Shown piece by piece: positions 1 through 7,186 of a stretch of DNA of 9,259 nt. Every line of letters starts with the position of its first letter. Position 1 is the first letter of the stretch. A program made the position numbers and the translations under genes. The notes below the pieces were generated by a model. It was not told the origin of the DNA. It saw only the letters and a list, made by a program, of their open reading frames with translations, and made no database searches. The stretch comes from Candidatus Krumholzibacteriia bacterium (lineage in GTDB: Bacteria; Krumholzibacteriota; Krumholzibacteriia; Krumholzibacteriales; Krumholzibacteriaceae), in the NCBI GenBank assembly GCA_028696635.1, contig JAQVGR010000038.1, positions 1 to 9,259 of the forward strand. The letters run 5' to 3'.

Positions 1-1542
1 GGGGACCGGTTTCGGCAGCCTCCTCCAGACCGAATACGACTCGATCTCCAGGCTGGGATATACGTCGAGGCCGCTGTTCTCCCACGGGATGCTCAGCTTG
101 CCGCCCTCGTCGTTCGGCACGTCGTCCACGGCGAGTATCAGCGGCCGCGGCTCTCCCTCGAAGGTGGGATCCGGATAGATCCGGTAGGCGAATATGTCAT
201 AATGGCTCTGGTTCCTGTAGTCGTGCCAGACGACTATCGCGCCGCCCACCTCGTCCGGAGCGATGAAACCGAGCGCCTGCGTGTACCACGTGAAGCACAC
301 CGGTTCCCCCTGATCGGACCATCGGACCAGGCCGTCTGCGTCGATCCGCTGCGCGAAAATGTCCGTCGTGCCGTCATTGATCCGCGCATCGCGCCAGGTC
401 ACCACTGCGCCCCCCGAACCGTCGGTCGCCACCTTGGGCCCCGTCTGATCATAGACGTACACGCAGAGCGCGACGCCGTCCGGGGTCCATCTCGCCGTCC
501 CGCTGCTGTCGACCCGCTGCGCGTAGATGTCGTAATCGTACGCGCGCCCGTCCTGCCAGGCCACGATCGCGCCGCCGGCGCCGTCGGAGGTTATCCCCGG
601 GCCCATCTGGTCCCCCGCCGACGAACAGAGCGCCACTCCGTCCGCCGTCCACAGGGGATCGCCGTCGGCATCGATACGCTGGGCGTAGATGTCGCCGTTT
701 CCTGCGCGCCCGTCATCCCATGCGATGATCCCGCCGCCCGCGCCGTCCGGGACGATGAAGAAGTTGTTCGCGCTCGTCTGATCCCCCGCCGCTCCGCACA
801 CGGTCACTCCGTTGACCGTCCACAGGACCGACCCGCTCGCATCGACGCGCTGCGCATAGATATCGTCGTCCCCGGTCCTGCTGTCGAACCAGGCGATGAT
901 CGCCCCGCCGGCGCCGTCCGGCGCGAGCGACGGCCACGAGGATACTCCGCCGGCGTCGGAGATCGCGACGCCGTCCGCCTCCCAGCGCACGGTGCCGTCC
1001 GCGTCGACCCGCTGCGCGTAGACCCCCCCCGCCCCGCGGTGATCCTCCCATGAAACGATGGCCCCTCCCGCTCCGTCGGATGCGATGCGCGGCTCGAGCT
1101 GATCCCCCGATGCCGAGCAGAGCGCGATCCCGTCGGCAGTCCACAGCGGATACCCGTTCGCGTCGATACGCTGCGCGTAGATGTCGCTGTCCGATCCCCG
1201 CCCGTCGAACCAGGCGACGATGATGCCGCCGGAATCGTCCCGGATCAGCTCCGCGCGCCCCTGATCCCCGGACGCCGTGCAGACCGCCGCTCCGTTGATC
1301 GCCCAGAGGGCCTCTCCGTTCTCGTCGAAATGCTGAACGTAGATGTCCCAGTTGCCGGATCGCTGATCGAGCCAGCTCATGAACGCCCCCCGGCCGCCGT
1401 CCGGTATGATCATCGGTCTGAACTGATCTCCGCCCGCCATGCATACCGGGGTGCCGTTCGTCATCCAGACGGCGCATGCGTCTGCCGTCGCCAGGGACAG
1501 GATGGCGAAGGCGGCTCCGGCGGTTATGAGCGCTTTTTTCAT
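1..1542 (-). CDS. Secreted eight-repeat beta-propeller-like protein, C-terminus outside the window
   Basis: Read from ATG at 1542, 514 residues are visible without a stop. Residues 1-22 are a Sec signal peptide (MKKALITAG start, hydrophobic core, AxA-type end at TADA before Cys23); the residues before Cys23 do not make a convincing lipobox. Residues 26-457 are eight tandem units of 53-57 residues, each with W, then a GVALC-like strand, GDQ, PDGAGGAIVAW, a D-R pair and DIYAQRIDADG. Eight WD-like units suggest an eight-bladed propeller. From about residue 465 a different beta domain begins (VDDVPNDEGGKLSIPW, then SYSVWRRLP), resembling the FN3-like modules that follow such repeats in secreted FCB-group proteins. 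A G-rich ribosome site (GGGGGA) lies 5 bases before the ATG. The gene lies 120 bases after the C39-like gene on the same strand and may be co-transcribed with it. Ligand and function are unknown; a surface binding or adhesion role is only inferred. Confidence 0.88.
   Translation of the reverse strand, partial: MKKALITAGAAFAILSLATADACAVWMTNGTPVCMAGGDQFRPMIIPDGGRGAFMSWLDQRSGNWDIYVQHFDENGEALWAINGAAVCTASGDQGRAELIRDDSGGIIVAWFDGRGSDSDIYAQRIDANGYPLWTADGIALCSASGDQLEPRIASDGAGGAIVSWEDHRGAGGVYAQRVDADGTVRWEADGVAISDAGGVSSWPSLAPDGAGGAIIAWFDSRTGDDDIYAQRVDASGSVLWTVNGVTVCGAAGDQTSANNFFIVPDGAGGGIIAWDDGRAGNGDIYAQRIDADGDPLWTADGVALCSSAGDQMGPGITSDGAGGAIVAWQDGRAYDYDIYAQRVDSSGTARWTPDGVALCVYVYDQTGPKVATDGSGGAVVTWRDARINDGTTDIFAQRIDADGLVRWSDQGEPVCFTWYTQALGFIAPDEVGGAIVVWHDYRNQSHYDIFAYRIYPDPTFEGEPRPLILAVDDVPNDEGGKLSIPWENSGLDVYPSLEIESYSVWRRLPKPVP
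172..1467 (-). repeat. Eight tandem protein-coding repeats of about 162 bp (propeller blades)
   Basis: The units start at Trp26, 80, 134, 187, 241, 298, 352 and 408 of the encoded protein, so spacings are 54, 54, 53, 54, 57, 54 and 56 residues. Tryptophans of the AIVAW strand fall at 57, 111, 165, 218, 275, 329, 383 and 439. The repeat also shows at DNA level: the same 18 bases encoding the DIYAQR strand occur at 515-532 and 1169-1186. Unit 3 (residues 187-240) diverges most, losing both the conserved Cys and the GDQ motif. There is no partial ninth unit. Confidence 0.9.
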
Positions 1543-1569
1543 GTCATCCCCCAATGCGAAATCGCCCCG

Positions 1570-1592
1570 CACGCGGGACCCGACCCCGCGTG
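1570..1592 (-). terminator. Perfect 8-bp hairpin in the spacer between the two secreted-protein genes
   Basis: In the minus-strand transcript CACGCGGG and CCCGCGTG form a perfect 8-bp stem around a 7-base loop. It starts about 70 bases after the stop codon of the C39-like gene and ends 27 bases before the ATG of the propeller gene. No U-tract follows, so a classical intrinsic terminator is not supported. It may be an attenuating or mRNA-stabilising hairpin in an intercistronic leader. The structure is certain; the terminator label is a weak guess. Confidence 0.35.
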
Positions 1593-1662
1593 AACAATGC
1601 ACTCGGCGCCGGTCGCTTCGAAGGACCCGCGCGCACATCCGCCGCATCCTCCATCCGACCAT

Positions 1663-4005
1663 CTAGCGCAGCAGGATCATCTTGCCCGCCTGCACGGCGT
1701 CGTCCGACCTGATCACGCAGAAATACAGACCGCTCTCCGCGCTCCGGCCCGCTTCGGTCGTGCCGTCCCACCGAATCCGGTACGATCCCGGCTCCCTGAG
1801 CTCACGGTCGACGAGATTCCTCACGAGACGGCCGGAGACATCGTATACGGAAATCGATATCCGCCCTCTCCGGGCGACGGCGTATTCGATCGTCGTCGCC
1901 GGGTTGAAGGGGTTCGGGAACGAGCCGGTGATGCGCGTCGCCGCAGGCGTCCTCACCCCGGGTTGCGCATCGACGGTGTACTCGGGGATGGCCGCCAGGC
2001 TCAGGGATGTGCCCGTGTTGCCGAGATCGTCCGTGGCGCGGATCTCGACTAGGTAGAGCCCGCCGGGGAAGCCCGCCGTGTTCCAGACCAGCACGTTCGG
2101 CATCCCGCCGCCGATGCCGGGGGCCGAGTCGACGACGATCCAGTCCCCTTCCTGCGGCGCGGCTGGGGCCCCGACGCCGGGGCGCCGGATCGAAGGGCTG
2201 CCCGCAGCAGGTGGAGAGACTTTGATATACCCGCTTATCCGGGCGCTTGAGAATCCGTTCGTGTGCGTGTAGCCGATCGTTGTCGGGTTCCCCTGGGCGT
2301 CCGTTCCGACCTCGTATTCGTTGGTGTTGCATCCGGTCGAGTCCCGGGAATCGGTGAAGTCGACCTTCTGGCGGACCTTGTGCACGTCCTTTCCTTCGAT
2401 CTTCTCCGTGTATGCCTCCGAGTGACGCGATCCCAGGGTGACCGCGTGGCCGGTTCTCTTTAATTGTCCTCCCTCGCGCGTCGTGTCGCTGACGATCATG
2501 ATCACGTCTTCCTTGTCCGCCTCGAACTCGCGCATCATCTTCCCCAGACCGGCCATGTCCGTGATCTCCTCTTGGGACACCGACCATCCGGCGCACTGGT
2601 GTCTATCGAGGTATTTCTCTATGCCCTTCTTTATCGCTTCGGCCTGGGCGCCGTCCTTGTCGGGCCTGGGATCGATATCATTCAGGAGCTCCTTGCCCAT
2701 CTCGGTGGCGCTTTGCGCCGGCTTCGTCTGGTCGCCGCCGGGATGCTCGAGCTTGGGATGCCCGTTTTTCGCCCAGTACTTCAGGCAGCCCGCGGCCGCG
2801 GCCGGTCCGCAGGCGACCGATCCGATCCTCTCATCCTCCGTCAGAGATTCCTGGTTGACGACCTCGAGGGTGCGCTGGTAGTCAGTGGCGAGCCGCTGCA
2901 CGCGCAGCTCGACCTGCGGGACGATCTCCGCCGGCACGGTGAATTCGAACAGCAGGGGCTCGTCATCGATCACGAACGAGAGGGAATCCGGCGCGCGCGG
3001 TTTCGGCGGCCTCGGGTCGATGCGCAGCCGCGTCGTGTCGCGCAGGTCGCGATACCCGAAATCGAACATGACCTCGATCTCGTATCTTCTCCCTTCGGGC
3101 GGGAACGGCATGATATCTAGATACCCCGCCCAGCCGTCCCCTTCGCGCATCTCCCCGGTCGTCCCGATCTCGCATCCCGCCCCGTCGAGGTCGGTGTAAA
3201 ACGGTACGAACGGGCCGGGATCGCCCTCTTCCCTGATCCCGAAGGTCGCGCTCATAGGAATCACCGAGAAACACTTCGGCATCATCCAGTCGGGCTCCAC
3301 CCAACCGGCGACGGAGGCCCTGAACACGAGCGTGTCGTTTATCGCCTCCGCCATATCGGTTCCGTGAGAGGTCGGAGCCGAGAGAGAAGCCCGCGGTGGG
3401 GAGAAAATATTGATCTCCTCCTCCCAGAACCTGATCTCCCCGACGGGGATGGCCTGGCGGTTGAAGAGATCGCAGGTGTCGGGGTGCTGCTTTTTGTGCC
3501 TGCGGTGCCACGGCGGGAGCATGTCGATGGGCCCGCGCTCCTCGAACGGGCTGGTCAGCCAGACCGTATCTCCGGGCATGATGTTCGGCAGGATGATCTC
3601 GAAGGTCACGTCGAAGAAGCTCTCGGCGGGGAAATCCGCGCCCGGCCCGGCGAACTCGACCCGGCCGAGCGTTGGGGGACTGAGGTGCTGGATGACCGAG
3701 ACGCATCCGAAGACCGGGTGCTCCCCGTGCATCCTCGATGCGAGCAGCTCCATGTCGATCACGTCGGTGACCCCGTTGAAGTACCGCTCGCCCCAGTGCA
3801 GCTCGGCAGGGCCGCCCACGACGACCGTGTCGGGGGGATGGCCGTAGATCTCGAGCAGGAACTTCGCCTCGCGCCATACCTGCTCGTCGTACGGCTGCGA
3901 ATGAAGGCGCGCAGTTCCCAGAGCGAGAACGCCGCAGATCGAGAGCGCCGCGACGCGGATACACCTGCGGCGCGGCATGCACGGACGACTGGTCGCGTAT
4001 ACCAT
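1663..4005 (-). CDS. Secreted multidomain protein with C39-like cysteine-peptidase fold and C-terminal surface-sorting domain
   Basis: 780 residues. An arginine-rich start is followed by a hydrophobic stretch (about 18-32), giving an export signal of roughly 35 residues. Residues 60-345 are beta-rich without clear family assignment, with a motif FPAESFFDVTFEI (125-137) that I associate with secreted proteins of the same lineages, and a His/Cys cluster at 167-178. Residues about 385-595 look like a C39-like papain-fold domain: ACGPAAAAGCLKYW around Cys399, a helical GIEKYL segment, a VIMIV strand, and TGHAVTLGS with His520; Asp549 or Asp552 could be the third residue. Residues 645-670 form a short beta module. 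Residues 690-780 match a FlgD-Ig / type IX sorting domain: FPNPFNPATTIEY, YDVSGRLVRN, SGLYF and terminal KMILLR. The start at 4005 has AGGGGG four bases upstream; the internal ATG at 3978 has no ribosome site. It has its own candidate promoter at 4085-4114. Proteolysis is unproven; the domain could be an inactive binding fold. Confidence 0.87.
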   Translation of the reverse strand: MVYATSRPCMPRRRCIRVAALSICGVLALGTARLHSQPYDEQVWREAKFLLEIYGHPPDTVVVGGPAELHWGERYFNGVTDVIDMELLASRMHGEHPVFGCVSVIQHLSPPTLGRVEFAGPGADFPAESFFDVTFEIILPNIMPGDTVWLTSPFEERGPIDMLPPWHRRHKKQHPDTCDLFNRQAIPVGEIRFWEEEINIFSPPRASLSAPTSHGTDMAEAINDTLVFRASVAGWVEPDWMMPKCFSVIPMSATFGIREEGDPGPFVPFYTDLDGAGCEIGTTGEMREGDGWAGYLDIMPFPPEGRRYEIEVMFDFGYRDLRDTTRLRIDPRPPKPRAPDSLSFVIDDEPLLFEFTVPAEIVPQVELRVQRLATDYQRTLEVVNQESLTEDERIGSVACGPAAAAGCLKYWAKNGHPKLEHPGGDQTKPAQSATEMGKELLNDIDPRPDKDGAQAEAIKKGIEKYLDRHQCAGWSVSQEEITDMAGLGKMMREFEADKEDVIMIVSDTTREGGQLKRTGHAVTLGSRHSEAYTEKIEGKDVHKVRQKVDFTDSRDSTGCNTNEYEVGTDAQGNPTTIGYTHTNGFSSARISGYIKVSPPAAGSPSIRRPGVGAPAAPQEGDWIVVDSAPGIGGGMPNVLVWNTAGFPGGLYLVEIRATDDLGNTGTSLSLAAIPEYTVDAQPGVRTPAATRITGSFPNPFNPATTIEYAVARRGRISISVYDVSGRLVRNLVDRELREPGSYRIRWDGTTEAGRSAESGLYFCVIRSDDAVQAGKMILLR

Positions 4006-4009
4006 AAAA

Positions 4010-4015
4010 CCCCCT
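4010..4015 (-). promoter_or_regulatory. Ribosome binding site deciding the start of the C39-like gene
   Basis: AGGGGG lies four bases before the ATG at 4005. The other plausible start, ATG at 3978 (MPRRRC), would give a more conventional signal peptide but has no purine-rich sequence before it, so 4005 is preferred. The spacing is slightly short. Confidence 0.5.
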
Positions 4016-4036
4016 GGACGTGCGGACGGATGGTGC

Positions 4037-4068
4037 GCCGGCTTCCCGGGGACCCCTCCCCCGCCGGC
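4037..4068 (-). terminator. GC-rich two-part hairpin after the RND gene, in the leader of the C39-like gene
   Basis: In the minus-strand transcript GCCGGC at 4068-4063 pairs with GCCGGC at 4042-4037. Inside, GGGGA (4061-4057) pairs with UCCCC (4052-4048) around a GGGG loop. It lies 23 bases past the RND stop codon and 32 bases before the next ATG. No U-run follows, so termination would be atypical. It could also be a structured 5' leader of the transcript from the promoter at 4085-4114. Confidence 0.35.
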
Positions 4069-4084
4069 CGCTATTCGGAAGACG

Positions 4085-4114
4085 ATTATATCACAGAGGG
4101 TTGATGCGTTTCCA
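4085..4114 (-). promoter_or_regulatory. Candidate sigma-70-type extended -10 promoter for the C39-like gene
   Basis: Reading the minus strand, TATAAT at 4090-4085 is a perfect -10 hexamer, and the TGA stop codon of the RND gene (4093-4091) precedes it, giving TGATATAAT, a perfect extended -10 (TGn-TATAAT). An upstream TGGAAA at 4114-4109, with an 18-base spacer, matches 4 of 6 positions of TTGACA. The predicted transcript start is near 4078, giving a leader of about 70 bases before the ATG at 4005. The position, in the only spacer before the gene and in otherwise very GC-rich DNA, supports it. Whether this host's housekeeping sigma factor uses such a consensus is assumed. Confidence 0.5.
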
Positions 4115-7100
4115 GTGAACTTTACGTTCGAATATCGAATAGACGACGGGGATCAGGACGAGCGTGATCAGCGAGGAGCTCAGCAGGCCGCCGATGACGA
4201 CGCGGGCGAGCGGGGCCTGCGTCTCACCCCCCTCGCCGAGGCCGATCGCCAGGGGCAGCAGGCCGAGCGAGGTGGTCATCGTCGTCATGAGGATCGGCCG
4301 CAGCCGGTGCGAGCCGGCCGTGCGGATCGCCTCGAAGAGCTCCATCCCGCCGGCGCGGCGGAGCTGGTTCGTGTGGTCGACGAGCAGGATCGCGTTGTTC
4401 ACCACGATGCCGGTGAGGATGATGCACCCGATGAACGCCTGCATGCTGAATATCGTCCCGGTGACGATCATCATGAGCACGATGCCGATGATCGCCATCG
4501 GGATCGAGAAGAGCACGACGAACGGGTCGCGGAACGACTCGAACTGCCCCGCCATGACCATGTACACGAGGAAGATCGCCAGCACGAGACCGATGAACAG
4601 CTCGTGGAACGCCTTCTGCTGCTCCTCGTAATCGCCGCCGAAGAGGATCGCGAAGTCCTTCGGGACGGGGATGTACTGCAGTTGCCTGCGTATCTCTGCG
4701 ATCACCGAGCCCATGTCCTGCCCGGTGAAGTTCGCCTCGATGGTGATGATCCGCTCCTGGTCCTTGCGCTCGATCCGCACCGGCCCTTCCCGGCGGACCG
4801 TTTCGACGACGTTGCGCAGGACGACCTGCTCGCCGCGGCTGCTGATGACGGTCAGATCGAGAAGCTCGTCGAGCTCCGTCCGGTCCTCTTCGCTCAGGCG
4901 CACCATGATCGGGTACTGCTTGCCTCCCTCGCGGTAGAAGGTCGCCCGCGTGCCGCCGACTGCCGTCTCGAGCGCGTCCCCGATCCTCGAGACGCCGAGC
5001 CCGAGATCGGCCGCCTTCGCCCGGTCGATCCGGATGATCTGCTCGGGGCTTCCCTGCTCGCGGCTGATCCGCGTGTCGGTGATGCTCGGGATCGTCTTGA
5101 TCGCCGCTTCGACGCGCTGCGCGAGCTCATGGGCCGCCTCGAGATCGTACCCGCGGATCTCGATGCTGATGCCGCTGTCGCTCTGCGCTCCCATGCGCAG
5201 GATGAACAGGCCCTGCCCGGCCCGTGTCCGGATCGTCACGCCGGGAAGGGTGCCGAGCGCGCGTCGCAGGTCGTTGGCCACCTGCTCACTGCTCCGGCGG
5301 CGCTCGGAGCGCGGCACGAGCCGCATGCGGATCTCCGCCGTGTGTCCCCCCGACGCTCCCCAGCCCCCGCCTCCGCTGTACGCCATGACAGACACGGCCT
5401 CGGGAACCTCTCTGGCGACGACAGCCTCGACGGCGCGCGCGGCCTCGTCTATCACCTCGAGCCTGGTTCCCACGGCCATCTCGAGGCTGACGCGCACCTC
5501 TCCCTCGTCTGTCGCCGGCATCAGCTCGACGCCGATGAAGCGGATCAGGACGACCGAGAGGACGAACAGAGCCGCCACGCCGATGATAACCGCCCTGCGG
5601 TGCGAGAGCGCCCGGTCGAGCAGCCTCGAGTACCGCCGTTCGATCCCGCGGAAGGCCTGTTCGCTCCAGGCGTAGATCCGGTGCAGTCCGCTCTCGTCGC
5701 GGTAGTGCTCGGCGCGCTGGAACCGGAGGAATCGCGAAGCGAGCATCGGAATCAGCGTGAGGGCGACGATCAGCGAGCAGAGCAGGGAGAAGCTGACCAC
5801 CGCGGCCATCTGGCGGAACATGATCCCCGACATGCCCCTGATGAAGACGACGGGAATGAACACGACGATCGTCGTCAGGGTGCTCGCAAGGATCGCCGAC
5901 CAGACCTCCGAAGTGCCCTCGAGCGCGCTCTCCAGCTCGGGCCCGCCCTCCTCGCGGTGCCGGTAGATGTTCTCCAGGACGACGATGGCGCTGTCGACGA
6001 GCATCCCGATGCCGAGGGCGAGCCCGCCGAAGGTGATGATGTTGAGCGTGAACCCGCTGAAGTACATCAGGCCGAAGGTCGCCACGATCGAGATCGGGAT
6101 CGCCGTGGCGATGATCAGCGTGCTGGAGACATTGCGCAGGAAGAGGAAAAGGATCAGAACGGCGAGTATTCCGCCGATCAGCGTCGCGTTGCCGACAGTG
6201 TTGATCGACTGCTTTATGTACTCGGAGGTGTCGAGCAGCGGGATCAGGCGCAGCTGCGGGATATCGCGGTTGATGCGCTCGATCTCCTCGTGCACCTCGC
6301 GCGCCACGCTGACCGTGTTGGCGCCGGACTGCTTGCTGACCGCGATGCGCAGGCCGGGCTTTCCGTCGATCCGCACGGCCTGCCTGACCTCCTCCCACGA
6401 GTCCACCACTTCGGCGACGTCCCTGATCCTGATCGGAGCGCCCTGGCGCACGGCGACGACCGTGTTGCGGATCTCCTCGAGATCGGTGTACTCGCCCCGC
6501 GTGCGCACGAGCACCTCGAGGTTCCCCTTGTCGTAGAGCCCCGCCGGCACGTTGCGGTTCTCGCTTCTCAGCGCCGCCAGGACCGTCTCCGTCGATATGC
6601 CGAGGGCCTTGAGCTCCGACGCCTTCAGGTCGACGTGGATCTCCCTGTTGAGACCGCCGCGAATGTCGAGGGCTGCGACGCCGGGGACCCGTTCGATGCG
6701 GTATTTCACCTGGTCCTCGACGATCCGGCGCACGTCGAGCGGATTGAGATCGCTCGCGACGCCGAGATGGAGGATCGGAAAGGCGGAAAGGTCGAACTTG
6801 CGGATCATCGGCCGCTCGATGTCCTCGGGCAGCCGGCCCATCACCCGGTCGATGCGGTCGCGGATGTCGTTCGCCGCCACGTCCAGATCGGAGCCCCACG
6901 TGAAGGCGACGCGAACCTGGCTGCGCCCTTCGGTCGAGACCGAGGTGATCTCCTCGACTCCCTGGACGGCTGCGAGCGCCTCCTCTATCGGCCGCGAGAC
7001 CGATTCCTCCATCTCCTGCGGGCCGACGTTGGCGTATTCGGTGATCACCGAGATCGTGGGGAAGGTGACCTCGGGCATCAGATCGATGGAGAGCCGGCTG

Positions 7101-7186
7101 AACGAGACAAGGCCGAGGGTGACCACGACCAGGTAGACTATCGTCGTCAGCACCGGCCGGCCGACAGGTCCGCGCGCGATGTTCAT
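4091..7186 (-). CDS. RND-family efflux pump, inner-membrane permease (HAE type)
   Basis: 1031 residues, full length for AcrB-type resistance-nodulation-division transporters, which export compounds from periplasm or inner membrane using the proton gradient, as trimers with an adaptor and an outer-membrane channel. The first helix is at about 12-30, followed by the family motif SIDLMPEVTFPTISV (33-47). The first periplasmic loop spans about 40-330, helices 2-6 about 330-490, helix 7 about 532-552, the second loop (GVELMPATDEGEV at 552-564, Gly-rich SGGGGWGASGG at 604-614) about 555-860, and helices 8-12 about 862-1018. In helix 4 the relay region reads GMLVDSAIVVLEN with one acidic residue, Asp398; in helix 10 it reads GIVVNNAILLVD, with Asn930 where AcrB has Lys940; Arg963 in LRPILMTT matches AcrB Arg971. 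This resembles a common non-AcrB subclade and not a damaged gene. ATG overlaps the adaptor stop codon (ATGA), so translation is probably coupled. The substrate cannot be predicted. Confidence 0.96.
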   Translation of the reverse strand: MNIARGPVGRPVLTTIVYLVVVTLGLVSFSRLSIDLMPEVTFPTISVITEYANVGPQEMEESVSRPIEEALAAVQGVEEITSVSTEGRSQVRVAFTWGSDLDVAANDIRDRIDRVMGRLPEDIERPMIRKFDLSAFPILHLGVASDLNPLDVRRIVEDQVKYRIERVPGVAALDIRGGLNREIHVDLKASELKALGISTETVLAALRSENRNVPAGLYDKGNLEVLVRTRGEYTDLEEIRNTVVAVRQGAPIRIRDVAEVVDSWEEVRQAVRIDGKPGLRIAVSKQSGANTVSVAREVHEEIERINRDIPQLRLIPLLDTSEYIKQSINTVGNATLIGGILAVLILFLFLRNVSSTLIIATAIPISIVATFGLMYFSGFTLNIITFGGLALGIGMLVDSAIVVLENIYRHREEGGPELESALEGTSEVWSAILASTLTTIVVFIPVVFIRGMSGIMFRQMAAVVSFSLLCSLIVALTLIPMLASRFLRFQRAEHYRDESGLHRIYAWSEQAFRGIERRYSRLLDRALSHRRAVIIGVAALFVLSVVLIRFIGVELMPATDEGEVRVSLEMAVGTRLEVIDEAARAVEAVVAREVPEAVSVMAYSGGGGWGASGGHTAEIRMRLVPRSERRRSSEQVANDLRRALGTLPGVTIRTRAGQGLFILRMGAQSDSGISIEIRGYDLEAAHELAQRVEAAIKTIPSITDTRISREQGSPEQIIRIDRAKAADLGLGVSRIGDALETAVGGTRATFYREGGKQYPIMVRLSEEDRTELDELLDLTVISSRGEQVVLRNVVETVRREGPVRIERKDQERIITIEANFTGQDMGSVIAEIRRQLQYIPVPKDFAILFGGDYEEQQKAFHELFIGLVLAIFLVYMVMAGQFESFRDPFVVLFSIPMAIIGIVLMMIVTGTIFSMQAFIGCIILTGIVVNNAILLVDHTNQLRRAGGMELFEAIRTAGSHRLRPILMTTMTTSLGLLPLAIGLGEGGETQAPLARVVIGGLLSSSLITLVLIPVVYSIFERKVHWKRINPL

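Noticed and set aside
202..1053. A 283-codon open frame on the plus strand with an apparent repeat pattern
   Set aside because: The repeats are the antisense image of the propeller blades on the minus strand, which have a signal peptide, a ribosome site and coherent domain logic.
172..1467. Possible CRISPR-like or satellite repeat array
   Set aside because: The period is about 162 bp, is divisible by three, and varies in codon-sized steps; conservation follows protein motifs, so these are protein repeats.
713..1477. A 254-codon open frame on the minus strand in another reading frame of the propeller gene
   Set aside because: Arg/Gly-rich shadow frame produced by the same repetitive DNA; no start context and no recognisable protein features.
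1..1542. Reading the propeller protein as a lipoprotein because of Cys23
   Set aside because: The residues before Cys23 (ADA) lack the usual Leu at position -3, and the AxA pattern fits ordinary signal peptidase cleavage better.
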